Shown piece after piece: positions 27,545-35,928 of a stretch of DNA of 64,000 nt. The notes below the pieces were generated by a model. The model saw only the letters and a program-made list of their open reading frames with translations, had not been told where the DNA came from and did not search any database. Every line of letters begins with the position of its first letter. Position 1 is the stretch's first letter. This DNA is from Bacteroidales bacterium (GTDB taxonomy: Bacteria; Bacteroidota; Bacteroidia; Bacteroidales; F082). The stretch spans positions 1-64,000 of the forward strand of contig JAGCCO010000012.1 in NCBI GenBank assembly GCA_017651645.1, read 5' to 3'. Made by a program: the position numbers and the translations under genes.

Positions 27545-27552
27545 TATCTTCG
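27545..27552 (+). promoter_or_regulatory. -7 box of pgi (TATCTTCG)
   Basis: TATCTTCG differs from the consensus by one base and is followed by CAGC as in other promoters here. It lies 27 bases before the pgi ATG. Confidence 0.55.
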
Positions 27553-27579
27553 CAGCATCATCAACAACATTAGTATACC

Positions 27580-28911
27580 ATGAAAATCGATCTCAGTCAC
27601 ATCGCGCCTTTTATGGATAAGGCCTTGGAAAAATCCTTAGAATCAAGAATACCAGCAATCTATGAAACGATTTACAACAAGACCGGTGCTGGCAACGACT
27701 TCCTCGGCTGGGTGAACCTGCCTTCGGAAATCGACGAAAGCCTGCTGGCCGACATCGAAAAAACCGCTGCCGACTTGCGCAAGAAGTCAGACCTCTTCGT
27801 GGTCATCGGCATCGGAGGCTCTTATCTGGGTGCCCGTGCGGTCATCGAAGCCTTGCAGAACCACTTTGCACCGCTCACTGGTGAGAAACCGCTTATCGTG
27901 TATGCCGGCCACAACATGAGTGAAGACTACCTCCACGACCTGATGGCCATCCTCGACAAGAAGGACTATTCCTTGGCGGTCATCTCCAAGTCGGGCACGA
28001 CGACCGAGCCTGCCATTGCTTTCCGTATCCTGAAGCAGCATATTATTAATAAATATGGTGAAAAGGAAGCCGCTTCACGCATCATCGCCATCACCGACAA
28101 AGCTCGTGGCGCTTTGAAACAATTGGCCAATGTGAAAGGCTACAAGACCTATATCGTCCCCGATGATGTGGGTGGCCGTTTCTCGGTGCTGACACCTGTA
28201 GGTCTGCTGCCTATCGCCATGGCAGGCATCGACATCCGTCAACTCGTTAAAGGTGCCGTTGAGATGGAGAAATTGTGCAAGGCCCAACCAACGGTTGACA
28301 ATCCCGTCACGCAATATGCCGTCGCCCGTCAGGTGCTGTATGCCATGGGCAAGACCAACGAGATCATGGTCAACTATGAGCCGCGTCTGGTCTACTTCAG
28401 CGAATGGTGGAAGCAACTCTACGGCGAGAGCCACGGCAAGCAGCACAAGGGCATCTTCCCCGCCTCGGTCACCTTCAGCACCGACCTCCACTCGATGGGA
28501 CAGTACATCCAGGACGGCCTGCGCAACCTCTTCGAGACCGTGATTTCGGTGGAGAACTCCAACCACGAACTGCGCATCCCGATGGAGAACGAAGACCTCG
28601 ACCAACTCAACTACATCGCCGGCAAGCGCATCAGCGAGGTAAACCATAAGGCTGAACTGGGTACTGTGTTGGCCCACGAAGACGGTGGCGTGCCGAACCT
28701 GCGCATCGTCATCCCTGAGGTCTCCGAAAAAGTCCTCGGCGAGCTGATCTATTTCTTCGAGATGGCCTGTGCCGTCAGCGGATACATGCTCGATGTCAAC
28801 CCATTCGACCAGCCTGGTGTGGAAGCCTACAAGAAGAACATGTTCGCGCTGTTAGGTAAGAAAGGCTTTGAGGAGCAGACGGCGAAATTAAATAAACGCT
28901 TGGGACTATAA
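27580..28911 (+). CDS. pgi: Glucose-6-phosphate isomerase
   Basis: Pgi interconverts glucose 6-phosphate and fructose 6-phosphate in glycolysis. The 443-residue length is that of the short bacterial form. Motifs include GIGGSYLGARAVIEAL (about 76-91), the sugar-phosphate site SKSGTTTEPAIAFR (about 136-149), DVGGRFSVLTPVGLLP (about 195-210), and the C-terminal catalytic region with ENSNHELR and the lysine in FEMACAVSGYML ... QPGVEAYK. Codon use is strongly biased, as expected for a highly expressed gene. The stop codon is directly followed by a heptamer repeat tract. Confidence 0.96.
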   Translation: MKIDLSHIAPFMDKALEKSLESRIPAIYETIYNKTGAGNDFLGWVNLPSEIDESLLADIEKTAADLRKKSDLFVVIGIGGSYLGARAVIEALQNHFAPLTGEKPLIVYAGHNMSEDYLHDLMAILDKKDYSLAVISKSGTTTEPAIAFRILKQHIINKYGEKEAASRIIAITDKARGALKQLANVKGYKTYIVPDDVGGRFSVLTPVGLLPIAMAGIDIRQLVKGAVEMEKLCKAQPTVDNPVTQYAVARQVLYAMGKTNEIMVNYEPRLVYFSEWWKQLYGESHGKQHKGIFPASVTFSTDLHSMGQYIQDGLRNLFETVISVENSNHELRIPMENEDLDQLNYIAGKRISEVNHKAELGTVLAHEDGGVPNLRIVIPEVSEKVLGELIYFFEMACAVSGYMLDVNPFDQPGVEAYKKNMFALLGKKGFEEQTAKLNKRLGL

Positions 28912-28973
28912 ATGAGGAATGCTGAATGAGGAATGCTGAATGAGGAATGCTGAATGAGGAATGCTGAATGATT
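28911..28973 (+). repeat. Nine 7-nt units after pgi, left arm of the four-helix-bundle cassette
   Basis: AATGAGG and AATGCTG alternate four times each and end with AATGATT. The tract starts on the last base of the pgi stop codon. Its word GCTGAATG is the reverse complement of CATTCAGC in the tract at 29347-29374. Confidence 0.95.
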
Positions 28974-28987
28974 AAAAACCACACGAG

Positions 28988-29335
28988 ATGGAAGATAATG
29001 TCATAAAAAGAAAAAGCAGGAACTTTGCCATAGATATCATCAGAGCATACCAATGGTTATGTGAAGAGAAGCATGAATATGTTATGTCTAAACAAGTTCT
29101 ACGTGCGGGAACCAGCATTGGAGCCAATGTAGCGGAAGGAGTTAGGGCACAAACGAAACCTGATTTCTATGCCAAAATGAGCATTGCTTTGAAAGAAGCA
29201 AGCGAAACCAGTTATTGGCTTGACATTATCCATGCCACAGATTACCTCCCTGACGAAATGTTTAATGATTTGAATGACAAATGTGAAGAGCTATTAAGCA
29301 TCCTGACAGCCATAACAAAAAACCAAAATAAATAA
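28988..29335 (+). CDS. Four-helix-bundle protein (S23/Avd-like)
   Basis: The 115-residue protein matches the four-helix-bundle family first seen in 23S rRNA intervening sequences and related to the Avd proteins of diversity-generating retroelements. Typical segments are RNFAIDIIRAYQWL, the loop VLRAGTSIGANVAEG (about 39-53), YAKMSIALKEASETSYWLDI and the last helix LLSILTAITKNQNK. The biochemical role is unknown; nucleic acid binding is likely. I see no -7 box of its own. The gene is flanked by inverted heptamer tracts (28911-28973 and 29347-29374), which suggests that it travels as a cassette. Confidence 0.9.
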   Translation: MEDNVIKRKSRNFAIDIIRAYQWLCEEKHEYVMSKQVLRAGTSIGANVAEGVRAQTKPDFYAKMSIALKEASETSYWLDIIHATDYLPDEMFNDLNDKCEELLSILTAITKNQNK

Positions 29336-29346
29336 TCAATTACCGC

Positions 29347-29374
29347 CATTCAGCATTCAGCATTCAGCATTCAT
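29347..29374 (+). repeat. Four 7-nt units, right arm of the four-helix-bundle cassette
   Basis: CATTCAG three times, then CATTCAT. These are inverted relative to the arm at 28911-28973. Confidence 0.95.
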
Positions 29375-29384
29375 AATTAATTAG

Positions 29385-29392
29385 TATCTTTG
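29385..29392 (+). promoter_or_regulatory. -7 box of the small acidic protein gene (TATCTTTG)
   Basis: TATCTTTGCAGCC lies 28 bases before the ATG at 29421, just after the repeat arm. Confidence 0.65.
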
Positions 29393-29420
29393 CAGCCTCA
29401 AAACAATATCAACATCTAAA

Positions 29421-29582
29421 ATGGACGTACCTAAAGACGACGACGTAAACTCACAGTTTACCTTCACCTACGACGACATCAAAGGCACCGTGCATGTGGT
29501 TGACCACCTCACGGGCGAAGAATACGACCTCTTGAAGGAAGACACGGGCTGGTTTGATGCCGAGTTTAAATTTGATGTATAA
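29421..29582 (+). CDS. Small acidic protein, 53 residues, unknown function
   Basis: An ATG 28 bases after a good -7 box opens 53 codons rich in Asp and Glu (17 of 53), starting MDVPKDDDVNSQFTFTYDD and ending EFKFDV. I do not recognise a family. The promoter in front, a strong terminator starting at its stop codon and the acidic composition support a real gene. Confidence 0.65.
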   Translation: MDVPKDDDVNSQFTFTYDDIKGTVHVVDHLTGEEYDLLKEDTGWFDAEFKFDV

Positions 29583-29618
29583 AATTGTTGGAACGCAATC
29601 GCGTTCCAACAATTTTTA
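29582..29618. terminator. Bidirectional terminator between convergent genes
   Basis: AAATTGTTGGAACGC pairs perfectly with GCGTTCCAACAATTT around an AATC loop; T-runs lie on both strands. It serves the 53-residue gene (+) and the DUF2147 gene (-). Confidence 0.85.
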
Positions 29619-30056
29619 TTTCTTGCGTTTCCAAGTCTGCGAGCGACCTAACAATCCGGCTTTATCCAGTGAGCCGCGGACGATGAGTTCGTCGGTTTTG
29701 GCTTTATACGACACCTTGCCGTTATAGGTATTTGTGCTTTCCGGATCATAGATCTTACCTTTCAGGTGCTCGCCGTCGACTTTCATTTCCTTGAAAAGTT
29801 TGGTGCCGACCACACCCTCGAATTCTTTCGCATAAGGGGCTTTCATCACCTGGTATTTGCCGTTGGCATCTTTTTCGTACAACGTGGTGATCACCGCTTG
29901 ATAGGTACCTTTTTCCTCATAAATATTGACGGTGGAACGCAAGTCACCCGTCTTGTCGTCATAGGTGTTCCATTGTCCGAGCATCTTACTGACTTGAGCT
30001 TGTCCGAGCATGGCCGTGACCATGAAAAGGACTAAAAAAAGGAGTTTTTTCATCAT
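29616..30056 (-). CDS. DUF2147 family exported protein
   Basis: The 146-residue protein has a signal peptide (about 1-20, ending MLGQAQ) and the DUF2147 beta-barrel-like domain: LGQWNTYDDKTGDLRSTVNIYEEKG near the start, then LKGKIYDPESTNTYNGK and the final SLDKAGLLGRSQTWKR. DUF2147 proteins are periplasmic or surface proteins of unknown function, some linked to lipid or small-molecule binding. It has its own -7 box at 30079-30086. Confidence 0.9.
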   Translation of the reverse strand: MMKKLLFLVLFMVTAMLGQAQVSKMLGQWNTYDDKTGDLRSTVNIYEEKGTYQAVITTLYEKDANGKYQVMKAPYAKEFEGVVGTKLFKEMKVDGEHLKGKIYDPESTNTYNGKVSYKAKTDELIVRGSLDKAGLLGRSQTWKRKK

Positions 30057-30078
30057 AGTGTGTTGTGTTTAGCGCGGG

Positions 30079-30086
30079 CAAAAATA
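30079..30086 (-). promoter_or_regulatory. -7 box of the DUF2147 gene (TATTTTTG)
   Basis: TATTTTTG on the minus strand, about 23 bases before the ATG. Confidence 0.65.
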
Positions 30087-30155
30087 CAAAAATCGTGCTA
30101 TATAAGTAAAGCATCCCGAAATATCTCAATCACGTAGCAACAGCACAATAATCGT

Positions 30156-31268
30156 TCACTTCACAATGAACTTAGCTGTTTTACAAAATCCTTCCCCTTG
30201 AATCTGCAAGAAATACAGTCCTTTTTCCAATCCTGCAACGGAAACAGTTCCACAAGAGGATCCTTTAGCCATTTCTTGTCCCAAAATATTGAAAACGGAA
30301 TAATCCACCCGTTCGCAAGGAAGATTCTTTAGGTAGAGCACATCGGAAACGGGGTTAGGATAAACTTCCAATGGCTGTTGGTGGGCGGACTCGTGAACAG
30401 CCAAAGGTCCAGAGGTGGGAAAGATATTCAAAACGATGCCTTCCATTTTGGTCATTCCGTAATAGAAATTCGGGTCAGGGATGTCGTACCAGTTGTCCAA
30501 AGTACCGCCGTAACCAAAGTTGATATGGAATTTGCCGTCCTCTTCGCGATAGCCATCGACCACGACGTTGTGTCCAACCGTTCCTGCAGGATTCTCAACG
30601 GCCAGATGGGCGGGATAACCGGCTTTCAAGTTGGAGATTAATGTGGCATACATCACTGAATCGGGTTCACGAAATAGCAGACAGTCCCTAAAACCAAAGC
30701 GTTGGTAGGCTTCAAACGCCTGATCCACATAAAAGGTGCCGGAACCTTCTGAAGTATAAACTTGGGTGAGGGCCGTGCCGCAAGCAAAAACCACAGCAGC
30801 TGCTAACAAGTCAGAAAGTTGCTCACCGCACTCGAAAGCAGCATCCACGGAATCCAACAAATCGTTCAACTCTGGAAATGACGGGAATTTCAAAGTTGCC
30901 CAATCGTCGTCAATCATGTAATTGCGACCGGCATAATGATGGGCATAGTCGTCATCGTCGGAAAAACGGGTACCTTCTGTCGTCCGCAAATAATTGATAA
31001 TCTGCCCCATGGCAACTGCAGGGCATCCGGCATAACTGTATGCATTGCCGTTCACCGGGTCTCTTGGACATAGTTGATTGTAGGGATAATCCTGAGTCCA
31101 GTGCGAACCCAGAAAGCCATCTGCACGAAGCGAGGGTGTGGCCGCATCAGGTATTTCCACAGTTTTAAGGAGAGGCTGTTGCGCCCAGCTGTTCGAAGTG
31201 CTAGAAAATATCAACAAGGAAAGAACTATCGTCATTCCCCAAATACGCCAAGAGATTTTCTTATTCAT
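30156..31268 (-). CDS. C10 family cysteine peptidase (streptopain-like) with T9SS tail
   Basis: C10 peptidases (SpeB, PrtT, interpain) are secreted papain-fold proteases. In this 370-residue protein the catalytic cysteine is C82 in AGCPAVAMGQIINYL and the catalytic histidine is H233 in VGHNVVVDGY; NFGYGG follows where other members have NFGWGG. A signal peptide (about 1-30) is followed at residue 50 by the catalytic domain, so the long inhibitory propeptide typical of the family is missing. The C-terminal sorting domain starts near residue 300 (LEVYPNPVSDVLYLKN). It should be exported by T9SS and degrade protein outside the cell. How premature activity is prevented is not evident. Confidence 0.88.
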   Translation of the reverse strand: MNKKISWRIWGMTIVLSLLIFSSTSNSWAQQPLLKTVEIPDAATPSLRADGFLGSHWTQDYPYNQLCPRDPVNGNAYSYAGCPAVAMGQIINYLRTTEGTRFSDDDDYAHHYAGRNYMIDDDWATLKFPSFPELNDLLDSVDAAFECGEQLSDLLAAAVVFACGTALTQVYTSEGSGTFYVDQAFEAYQRFGFRDCLLFREPDSVMYATLISNLKAGYPAHLAVENPAGTVGHNVVVDGYREEDGKFHINFGYGGTLDNWYDIPDPNFYYGMTKMEGIVLNIFPTSGPLAVHESAHQQPLEVYPNPVSDVLYLKNLPCERVDYSVFNILGQEMAKGSSCGTVSVAGLEKGLYFLQIQGEGFCKTAKFIVK

Positions 31269-31310
31269 TTGTGATGGATTTATAGTTTCTATTTAGTTTG
31301 ATTAGCGCCG

Positions 31311-31318
31311 CAAAACTA
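31311..31318 (-). promoter_or_regulatory. -7 box of the C10 peptidase gene (TAGTTTTG)
   Basis: TAGTTTTG on the minus strand, 43 bases before the ATG, in the gap after the TolC-family gene. Confidence 0.6.
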
Positions 31319-31332
31319 CAACATTTTTTAGC

Positions 31333-32676
31333 TTATTCTTTTACTAAGGATTTATAAGTTACCAGATTAATCCGATACTCCACGCGGCTGTCGGTGAGCT
31401 CATCGCGGCTTTTCTTGAGTAAAGTCTGGGCTTCCAAGAGGTCGGAGAGGGCCACCAAACCAGCCTCGTAATAGTCTTGCGTGACTTTCAGGTTGGCCTC
31501 GGCATCGCTGAGCGCGGTTTGTGCCATGGTGATACGCAGCCAACTCTGTTCTAGGTTAAACCAGGCTTGGTTGGTTTGCATCTCCATCTTCTCGGTGAGG
31601 TCGCGGCGGGTGTTTTCGGCCATTTCGGTGTCGAGATTGTGCTTCTTCAGCTTGAAGGAAGTCTTGTGCCAGTCGGTGATGGGCACCTGCAGCACTGCAA
31701 AGACCATCGCGTTGGGTTTGGTGTTCTCGAAGATAGTGTGATAGCTTGTGCTGCCACCCACCAACAAGGAAGGTAAAGTTTCGCCTAAGGTCATCTTTTT
31801 TTTCAGTTTTTCGGCTTCTATCGAGAGGTCGAGGAGATGGCTTTCGTTGCGCAACGATACCGCCTCATTGGGTTGTTGGTAATAGGCCGTAGGTTCGGTC
31901 TCCAAGCCCAAAGTGTCGGAAAGAGTCATCGTCTGCCAGTCGGCACCAATGTATTGTGCTAAGGCCATCTTGAGCAGGGTGATGCCGTCGGTGACTTTCT
32001 TGCGGTTGAGTTGGCTCTCGTTTTGCTTCACCTTTAACTTAAACTGGTCGGTGGGCATGGCCAAGCCCGCTTCGATGGCTCCAGACAAGTCTTTGTCCAA
32101 AGTATCCAAAAGTCGGTCGAGCTGGTCCAAGGTGGCCAATTTTTCTTGCAGGGCCACGATTTGCCAATAGAGCGTCTCGGTTTGCAGGCATACTTCATCT
32201 TCCTTCACTTTTGCTTGTGTCTCAGCGGCTTCTATACCCAACTTGGCGAGTTTGTTACCGTTGCGGATACGGCCACCCGCGTAAATGGGTTCGGTCGCCA
32301 TCGCGTTGAGCATCACGCCGTTTTGCACAAAAGAATACTCTTTGTCAATGCCCATATTGGCACCGTATTCGGCATAAAGAGTATAAAGAAGCTGCCGCAG
32401 TTGGGCGTTATCGATGTCTTCAATGCCGAAGGAAATCATCGGATTCAAGGCATCAAAAGCCAAGGCTTGTGCCGACACAGTAGGGAAGTATTCTGCTCGG
32501 GCTTCATTTTTCGTCGCTCTTGCTTTGTCGATTTCCAACTGGCTGTTTTTCAGCTCAATGTTGTTCTCCAAGGCCATGTCGATACAGTCCTGCACAGAGA
32601 AACGGGTTTTGTCAGGTTCTTGGGCAAAGGCTGATATAGACAGCAACAGAACTAATATGATGATATACTTCTTCAT
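31333..32676 (-). CDS. TolC-family outer membrane efflux protein
   Basis: The 447-residue protein has a signal peptide (1-18, ending SAFAQ) and two repeats of long helices plus short strands, as in TolC: FSVQDCIDMALENNIELKNSQLEIDKA in the first half and a matching segment MAQTALSDAEANLKVTQDYYEAGLVALSDLLEAQ in the second. It forms the outer membrane channel of the RND pump. It overlaps the upstream RND gene by 4 bases (ATGA), so translation is coupled. It is the last gene of the efflux operon. Confidence 0.92.
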   Translation of the reverse strand: MKKYIIILVLLLSISAFAQEPDKTRFSVQDCIDMALENNIELKNSQLEIDKARATKNEARAEYFPTVSAQALAFDALNPMISFGIEDIDNAQLRQLLYTLYAEYGANMGIDKEYSFVQNGVMLNAMATEPIYAGGRIRNGNKLAKLGIEAAETQAKVKEDEVCLQTETLYWQIVALQEKLATLDQLDRLLDTLDKDLSGAIEAGLAMPTDQFKLKVKQNESQLNRKKVTDGITLLKMALAQYIGADWQTMTLSDTLGLETEPTAYYQQPNEAVSLRNESHLLDLSIEAEKLKKKMTLGETLPSLLVGGSTSYHTIFENTKPNAMVFAVLQVPITDWHKTSFKLKKHNLDTEMAENTRRDLTEKMEMQTNQAWFNLEQSWLRITMAQTALSDAEANLKVTQDYYEAGLVALSDLLEAQTLLKKSRDELTDSRVEYRINLVTYKSLVKE

Positions 32677-35600
32677 GACTTACTCGTTCTAAAGATTTGC
32701 CAATACATCACCGGCATCACGGCGAGGATGATGACCATCGAAAGCACCACACCAAAGCAAATGACTACGCCCATAGGCATCCAGAGTGGGTTGCGGGAGA
32801 TGATCATAGGCAACACACCCAAAGCAGTGGTGGCCGAGGTGAGGAAGATGGGCCTCATGCGGCGACTACCGGCTTTCATGGCGGCTTCCTTGGTGGGCAG
32901 GCCTTCGTCAGTGCGGAGCGTCTCGGCATATTCGTACATGACGATGCCATTCCTCATGATGATACCTATCAAGCTGACGACACCCAACAAAGAGGTCATG
33001 CCGAAATCGAGGCCAAAGAGCCACTCGCCGAAGAAAGCGCCGAACATACACAAGGCGCTGGAACCCAAAGTGAGGATGGCCAGATTCAACTTCTTGAAAT
33101 AGGCCACCAGGAACACCAAAAGCACCAAAATGGCGGCAATCAGGCTCCAAAGCAACTGCGGTATGACACTGGTGTTAAGCGACGAAAGACCACCGTATTC
33201 GATGCTCACGCCTTCGGGCAGGTTGGGTGTGATTTCCTTATTGATGTACTGCTGTATCTTTTTCATACTCACCGTCTGCGGCTTCCAGAATTTCATGTCG
33301 GCGGCCACGGTGATGGCGTTCTTGCCGTTGCGACGCACCAACTGTGCGGGATGCCACTCGGGACTGATGTCGGCCACCTGACGGAGTGGCACATTGGTGC
33401 CGGGCACCATGGTTGGAATCAGCTGGTTTTGGACGGATTCGTAGTTATTGGGGTCGTAGTTTTGCTGGGAATACAATCGCACGGGGATACCTCGGCTGCC
33501 TTCCCAAATGGTGGTCAAGGGTTGTCCGTTGAGGTTGCTGGCCAAATCCAACGAGAGGAAGCCTTTGGTGAGCCCCAAGCGGGCACATTCCTCGGGTTTC
33601 ATGGTCACCTTTACCGACGACAGTTGCTCATCATAATCGGTGTGTACCCAACGCAACTCCTTGTCAAGCGTGAGCATGTAGTCCTTGATTTGTTGCGCAA
33701 CAAGGGTAGTCTTTGAGTAGTCATCGCCATAAACATAAACCTCGACAGGCGTTGAAACAGCTTGATAGTCAAGCTGGCGGAAACGCACGTATGCTTCGGG
33801 GAAGTAATAGGAATACTTGTCGTCCCATTCTTTCAACAAGGCTTCGGTGGTCTTCTTCGAGGTGGTGTTGACAATGAGTTGCGAGAGATTGGACGCAGGT
33901 ATGCCGGGTGAATAGGTCACATGGAAGCGAGGTGCACTCTCGCCGATGAAGGCCGTCACGGAGGTGACACGCTTGTCGGCCAACATCAAATGCTGCAAGG
34001 AGTCGCTGACCCGAGTAGTGGCTTCGAGGCTGCTGCCTTCGGGCAGACGAATCTCAACAGCGAAGCAGTCGCGCTCGGCCATAGGCATCATCTGCACATG
34101 CAAGGCCAAGAACATCAGCACGCCCAAGGCGATAGAGCCAACACCCATGCCGATGGTAAACAATGGGTGCTTGAAGCAGTGGCTCTGCATCTTGTCGTAG
34201 AGGCGTTGCAGTAAACTGAAAAACCGCATCTGTGCCCTCACGAAGCCATTGTGTCGCGGCTTATCGTCTGGCTTGATGAACATGATCTCAAGTCCAGGGA
34301 TAACGAGCATGGCGTAGGCCAAAGAAGCCATCAGTGAGAAGGCCACGGTCCAAGGGAAGAGCTGCACGAACTCGCCCAAAGGACCCGTGATGATGCGCGT
34401 CATCGGGAAGAACATGCATGCGATGGCAGCAGTGGCTATGAACATGGGCATGAAAAGCTCCTTGGCACTGCTCACGGCGGCATCAAAGGGCTTGTAGCCT
34501 TGGCTCAACTTGTCGATGTAACCGTCAATGTTGATGATGGAGTCGTCGACAATCATGCCGAGGACGACGATGAGGGCTGCCAATGTCACGGTATTCAACT
34601 CAATGCCAAAGAGATACATCATCCCGATGCTGAATGCCGTACAAATAGGCAGACCCGAGCTGGCGATGAGTGCCGTTCGGAACGGGAAAAGCAACAGCAT
34701 GACCACGATGACCACAATCATGGAGATGAGCAGGTCGCGGAGGAACGAGCTTACCGACTTGTGAACCACCTTGGGTTGGTCGGTGATACGATAGAGTTGC
34801 ACGCTGTCGGGCAGGGTGGCCTTAAATTCGGACAGTACCTTCTCCACTTCTCTACCGAAGGCGACGATGTTGTAGCCTTTGCGCATCTCTACACTGATGA
34901 TTAAGGCACTGTTGCCGTTGAAGTTGACCACCTTGGAAGGCTCGGCCATGCGGCGTTCGACGGTGGCCACGTCGCGTAGGCGAATGGTGTTTCCTGCCGC
35001 ATCAGAGTAAATGATTTGCTCTTCAAGTTCCTGCTCGCTGACCATAGGGTTCTCGATGTGCAGCGGTTGGTTGAAGTCGTCGGTCTGCATGGTGCCCGTG
35101 GTGGTCAGCAAGCCTTGTGAGGCATATTGCAGCATGAGCGTGTTGGGGCTGATGCCATAGAACGAGAGTTTCTCCTTGTCGACCGTTACGGCAATCTCCT
35201 CGTATTGTTCGCCCATCACGCGCACGTTGCCCATCTCGGGAATGGCGCGCAAGCGGTGGGTGAGGTCGTCGGTGTAGCCGTGCATCTCGCGATAGGTCTT
35301 GTCGGCCGACTCCATGGCGATAAGTAACGAAGAGGTGTTGCCGAAGTCGTCGATGACGGCGATGGCTAGCACGCCTGCAGGGAAGTTCAATGCCTTGGAC
35401 TCGTTGATTTTGTGCCGAATCTTCGACCAGGCGATGTCCTTGTCTTTCACCGACTCGTCGAGGCTGGTGTAGATATAGCACATCCCTTCCTTGGTGACGG
35501 AATAGGTATTCTTTCTGTCAACCTCGGGCATTTCAAACAGCATCTGCTCCAAAGGCTTGGTGAGTTGGGCCTCCACCTCTTCAGAGTTGGCGCCAGGGTA

Positions 35601-35768
35601 GACGCCTGCCACGATGCCTAAGCGAATGGTATAGGCAGGAAACTCGTCTTTCTTCATGTCGACGAGGGCATAGATGCCAAAGGCCACAATGACAGCTACG
35701 ACGGCCCAAACTATTTTTTGGTGCCATATACTGCCGCTGATGATGCCTTTGTCCTTCAACTTACTCAT
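32673..35768 (-). CDS. RND efflux transporter permease (AcrB/HAE1 family)
   Basis: The 1031-residue protein is the inner membrane proton-driven pump of a tripartite efflux system. It shows twelve membrane segments in two halves, large periplasmic loops, and the proton-relay aspartates in VVLGMIVDDSIINIDGY (about 410-426). The second half contains MRNGIVMYEYAETLRTDEGL and the final region PLWMPMGVVICFGVVLSM. Substrate cannot be told from sequence. Between it and the upstream adaptor gene lies a 138-base gap with a heptamer hairpin element. Confidence 0.95.
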   Translation of the reverse strand: MSKLKDKGIISGSIWHQKIVWAVVAVIVAFGIYALVDMKKDEFPAYTIRLGIVAGVYPGANSEEVEAQLTKPLEQMLFEMPEVDRKNTYSVTKEGMCYIYTSLDESVKDKDIAWSKIRHKINESKALNFPAGVLAIAVIDDFGNTSSLLIAMESADKTYREMHGYTDDLTHRLRAIPEMGNVRVMGEQYEEIAVTVDKEKLSFYGISPNTLMLQYASQGLLTTTGTMQTDDFNQPLHIENPMVSEQELEEQIIYSDAAGNTIRLRDVATVERRMAEPSKVVNFNGNSALIISVEMRKGYNIVAFGREVEKVLSEFKATLPDSVQLYRITDQPKVVHKSVSSFLRDLLISMIVVIVVMLLLFPFRTALIASSGLPICTAFSIGMMYLFGIELNTVTLAALIVVLGMIVDDSIINIDGYIDKLSQGYKPFDAAVSSAKELFMPMFIATAAIACMFFPMTRIITGPLGEFVQLFPWTVAFSLMASLAYAMLVIPGLEIMFIKPDDKPRHNGFVRAQMRFFSLLQRLYDKMQSHCFKHPLFTIGMGVGSIALGVLMFLALHVQMMPMAERDCFAVEIRLPEGSSLEATTRVSDSLQHLMLADKRVTSVTAFIGESAPRFHVTYSPGIPASNLSQLIVNTTSKKTTEALLKEWDDKYSYYFPEAYVRFRQLDYQAVSTPVEVYVYGDDYSKTTLVAQQIKDYMLTLDKELRWVHTDYDEQLSSVKVTMKPEECARLGLTKGFLSLDLASNLNGQPLTTIWEGSRGIPVRLYSQQNYDPNNYESVQNQLIPTMVPGTNVPLRQVADISPEWHPAQLVRRNGKNAITVAADMKFWKPQTVSMKKIQQYINKEITPNLPEGVSIEYGGLSSLNTSVIPQLLWSLIAAILVLLVFLVAYFKKLNLAILTLGSSALCMFGAFFGEWLFGLDFGMTSLLGVVSLIGIIMRNGIVMYEYAETLRTDEGLPTKEAAMKAGSRRMRPIFLTSATTALGVLPMIISRNPLWMPMGVVICFGVVLSMVIILAVMPVMYWQIFRTSKS

Positions 35769-35783
35769 AATTACTTCTTTTTC

Positions 35784-35878
35784 GTTGTTGGCTTTTAGCT
35801 GTTAGCCATTAGCTCTTAGCTTGGTAGCCAACAAGCTAATGGCTAACAGCTAATAGCTAACGGCCCGAAACCAACAAC
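35784..35878. repeat. Heptamer-arm hairpin (NNNTAGC/GCTAANN) inside the efflux operon
   Basis: The left arm is TTTTAGC, TGTTAGC, CATTAGC, TCTTAGC (35793-35820). The apex is TTGG-TAG-CCAA. The right arm is GCTAATG, GCTAACA, GCTAATA, GCTAACG (35835-35862). GTTGTTGG (35784-35791) and CCAACAAC (35871-35878) close the base. The whole 95 bases can fold into one long hairpin. Confidence 0.88.
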
Positions 35879-35886
35879 ACATTTAT

Positions 35887-35928
35887 CATTCCGCATTCCT
35901 CATTCTTAATTCTGCATTCTGCATTCTA
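35887..35928 (-). repeat. Six 7-nt units running into the end of the adaptor gene
   Basis: On the plus strand the units are CATTCCG, CATTCCT, CATTCTT, AATTCTG, CATTCTG, CATTCTA. The last three and part of the third encode the C-terminal residues ECRMQN and the stop codon of the adaptor gene. Confidence 0.9.

Noticed and set aside
28911..29374. CRISPR array
   Set aside because: Units are 7 nt long with no spacers, and no cas genes are present.
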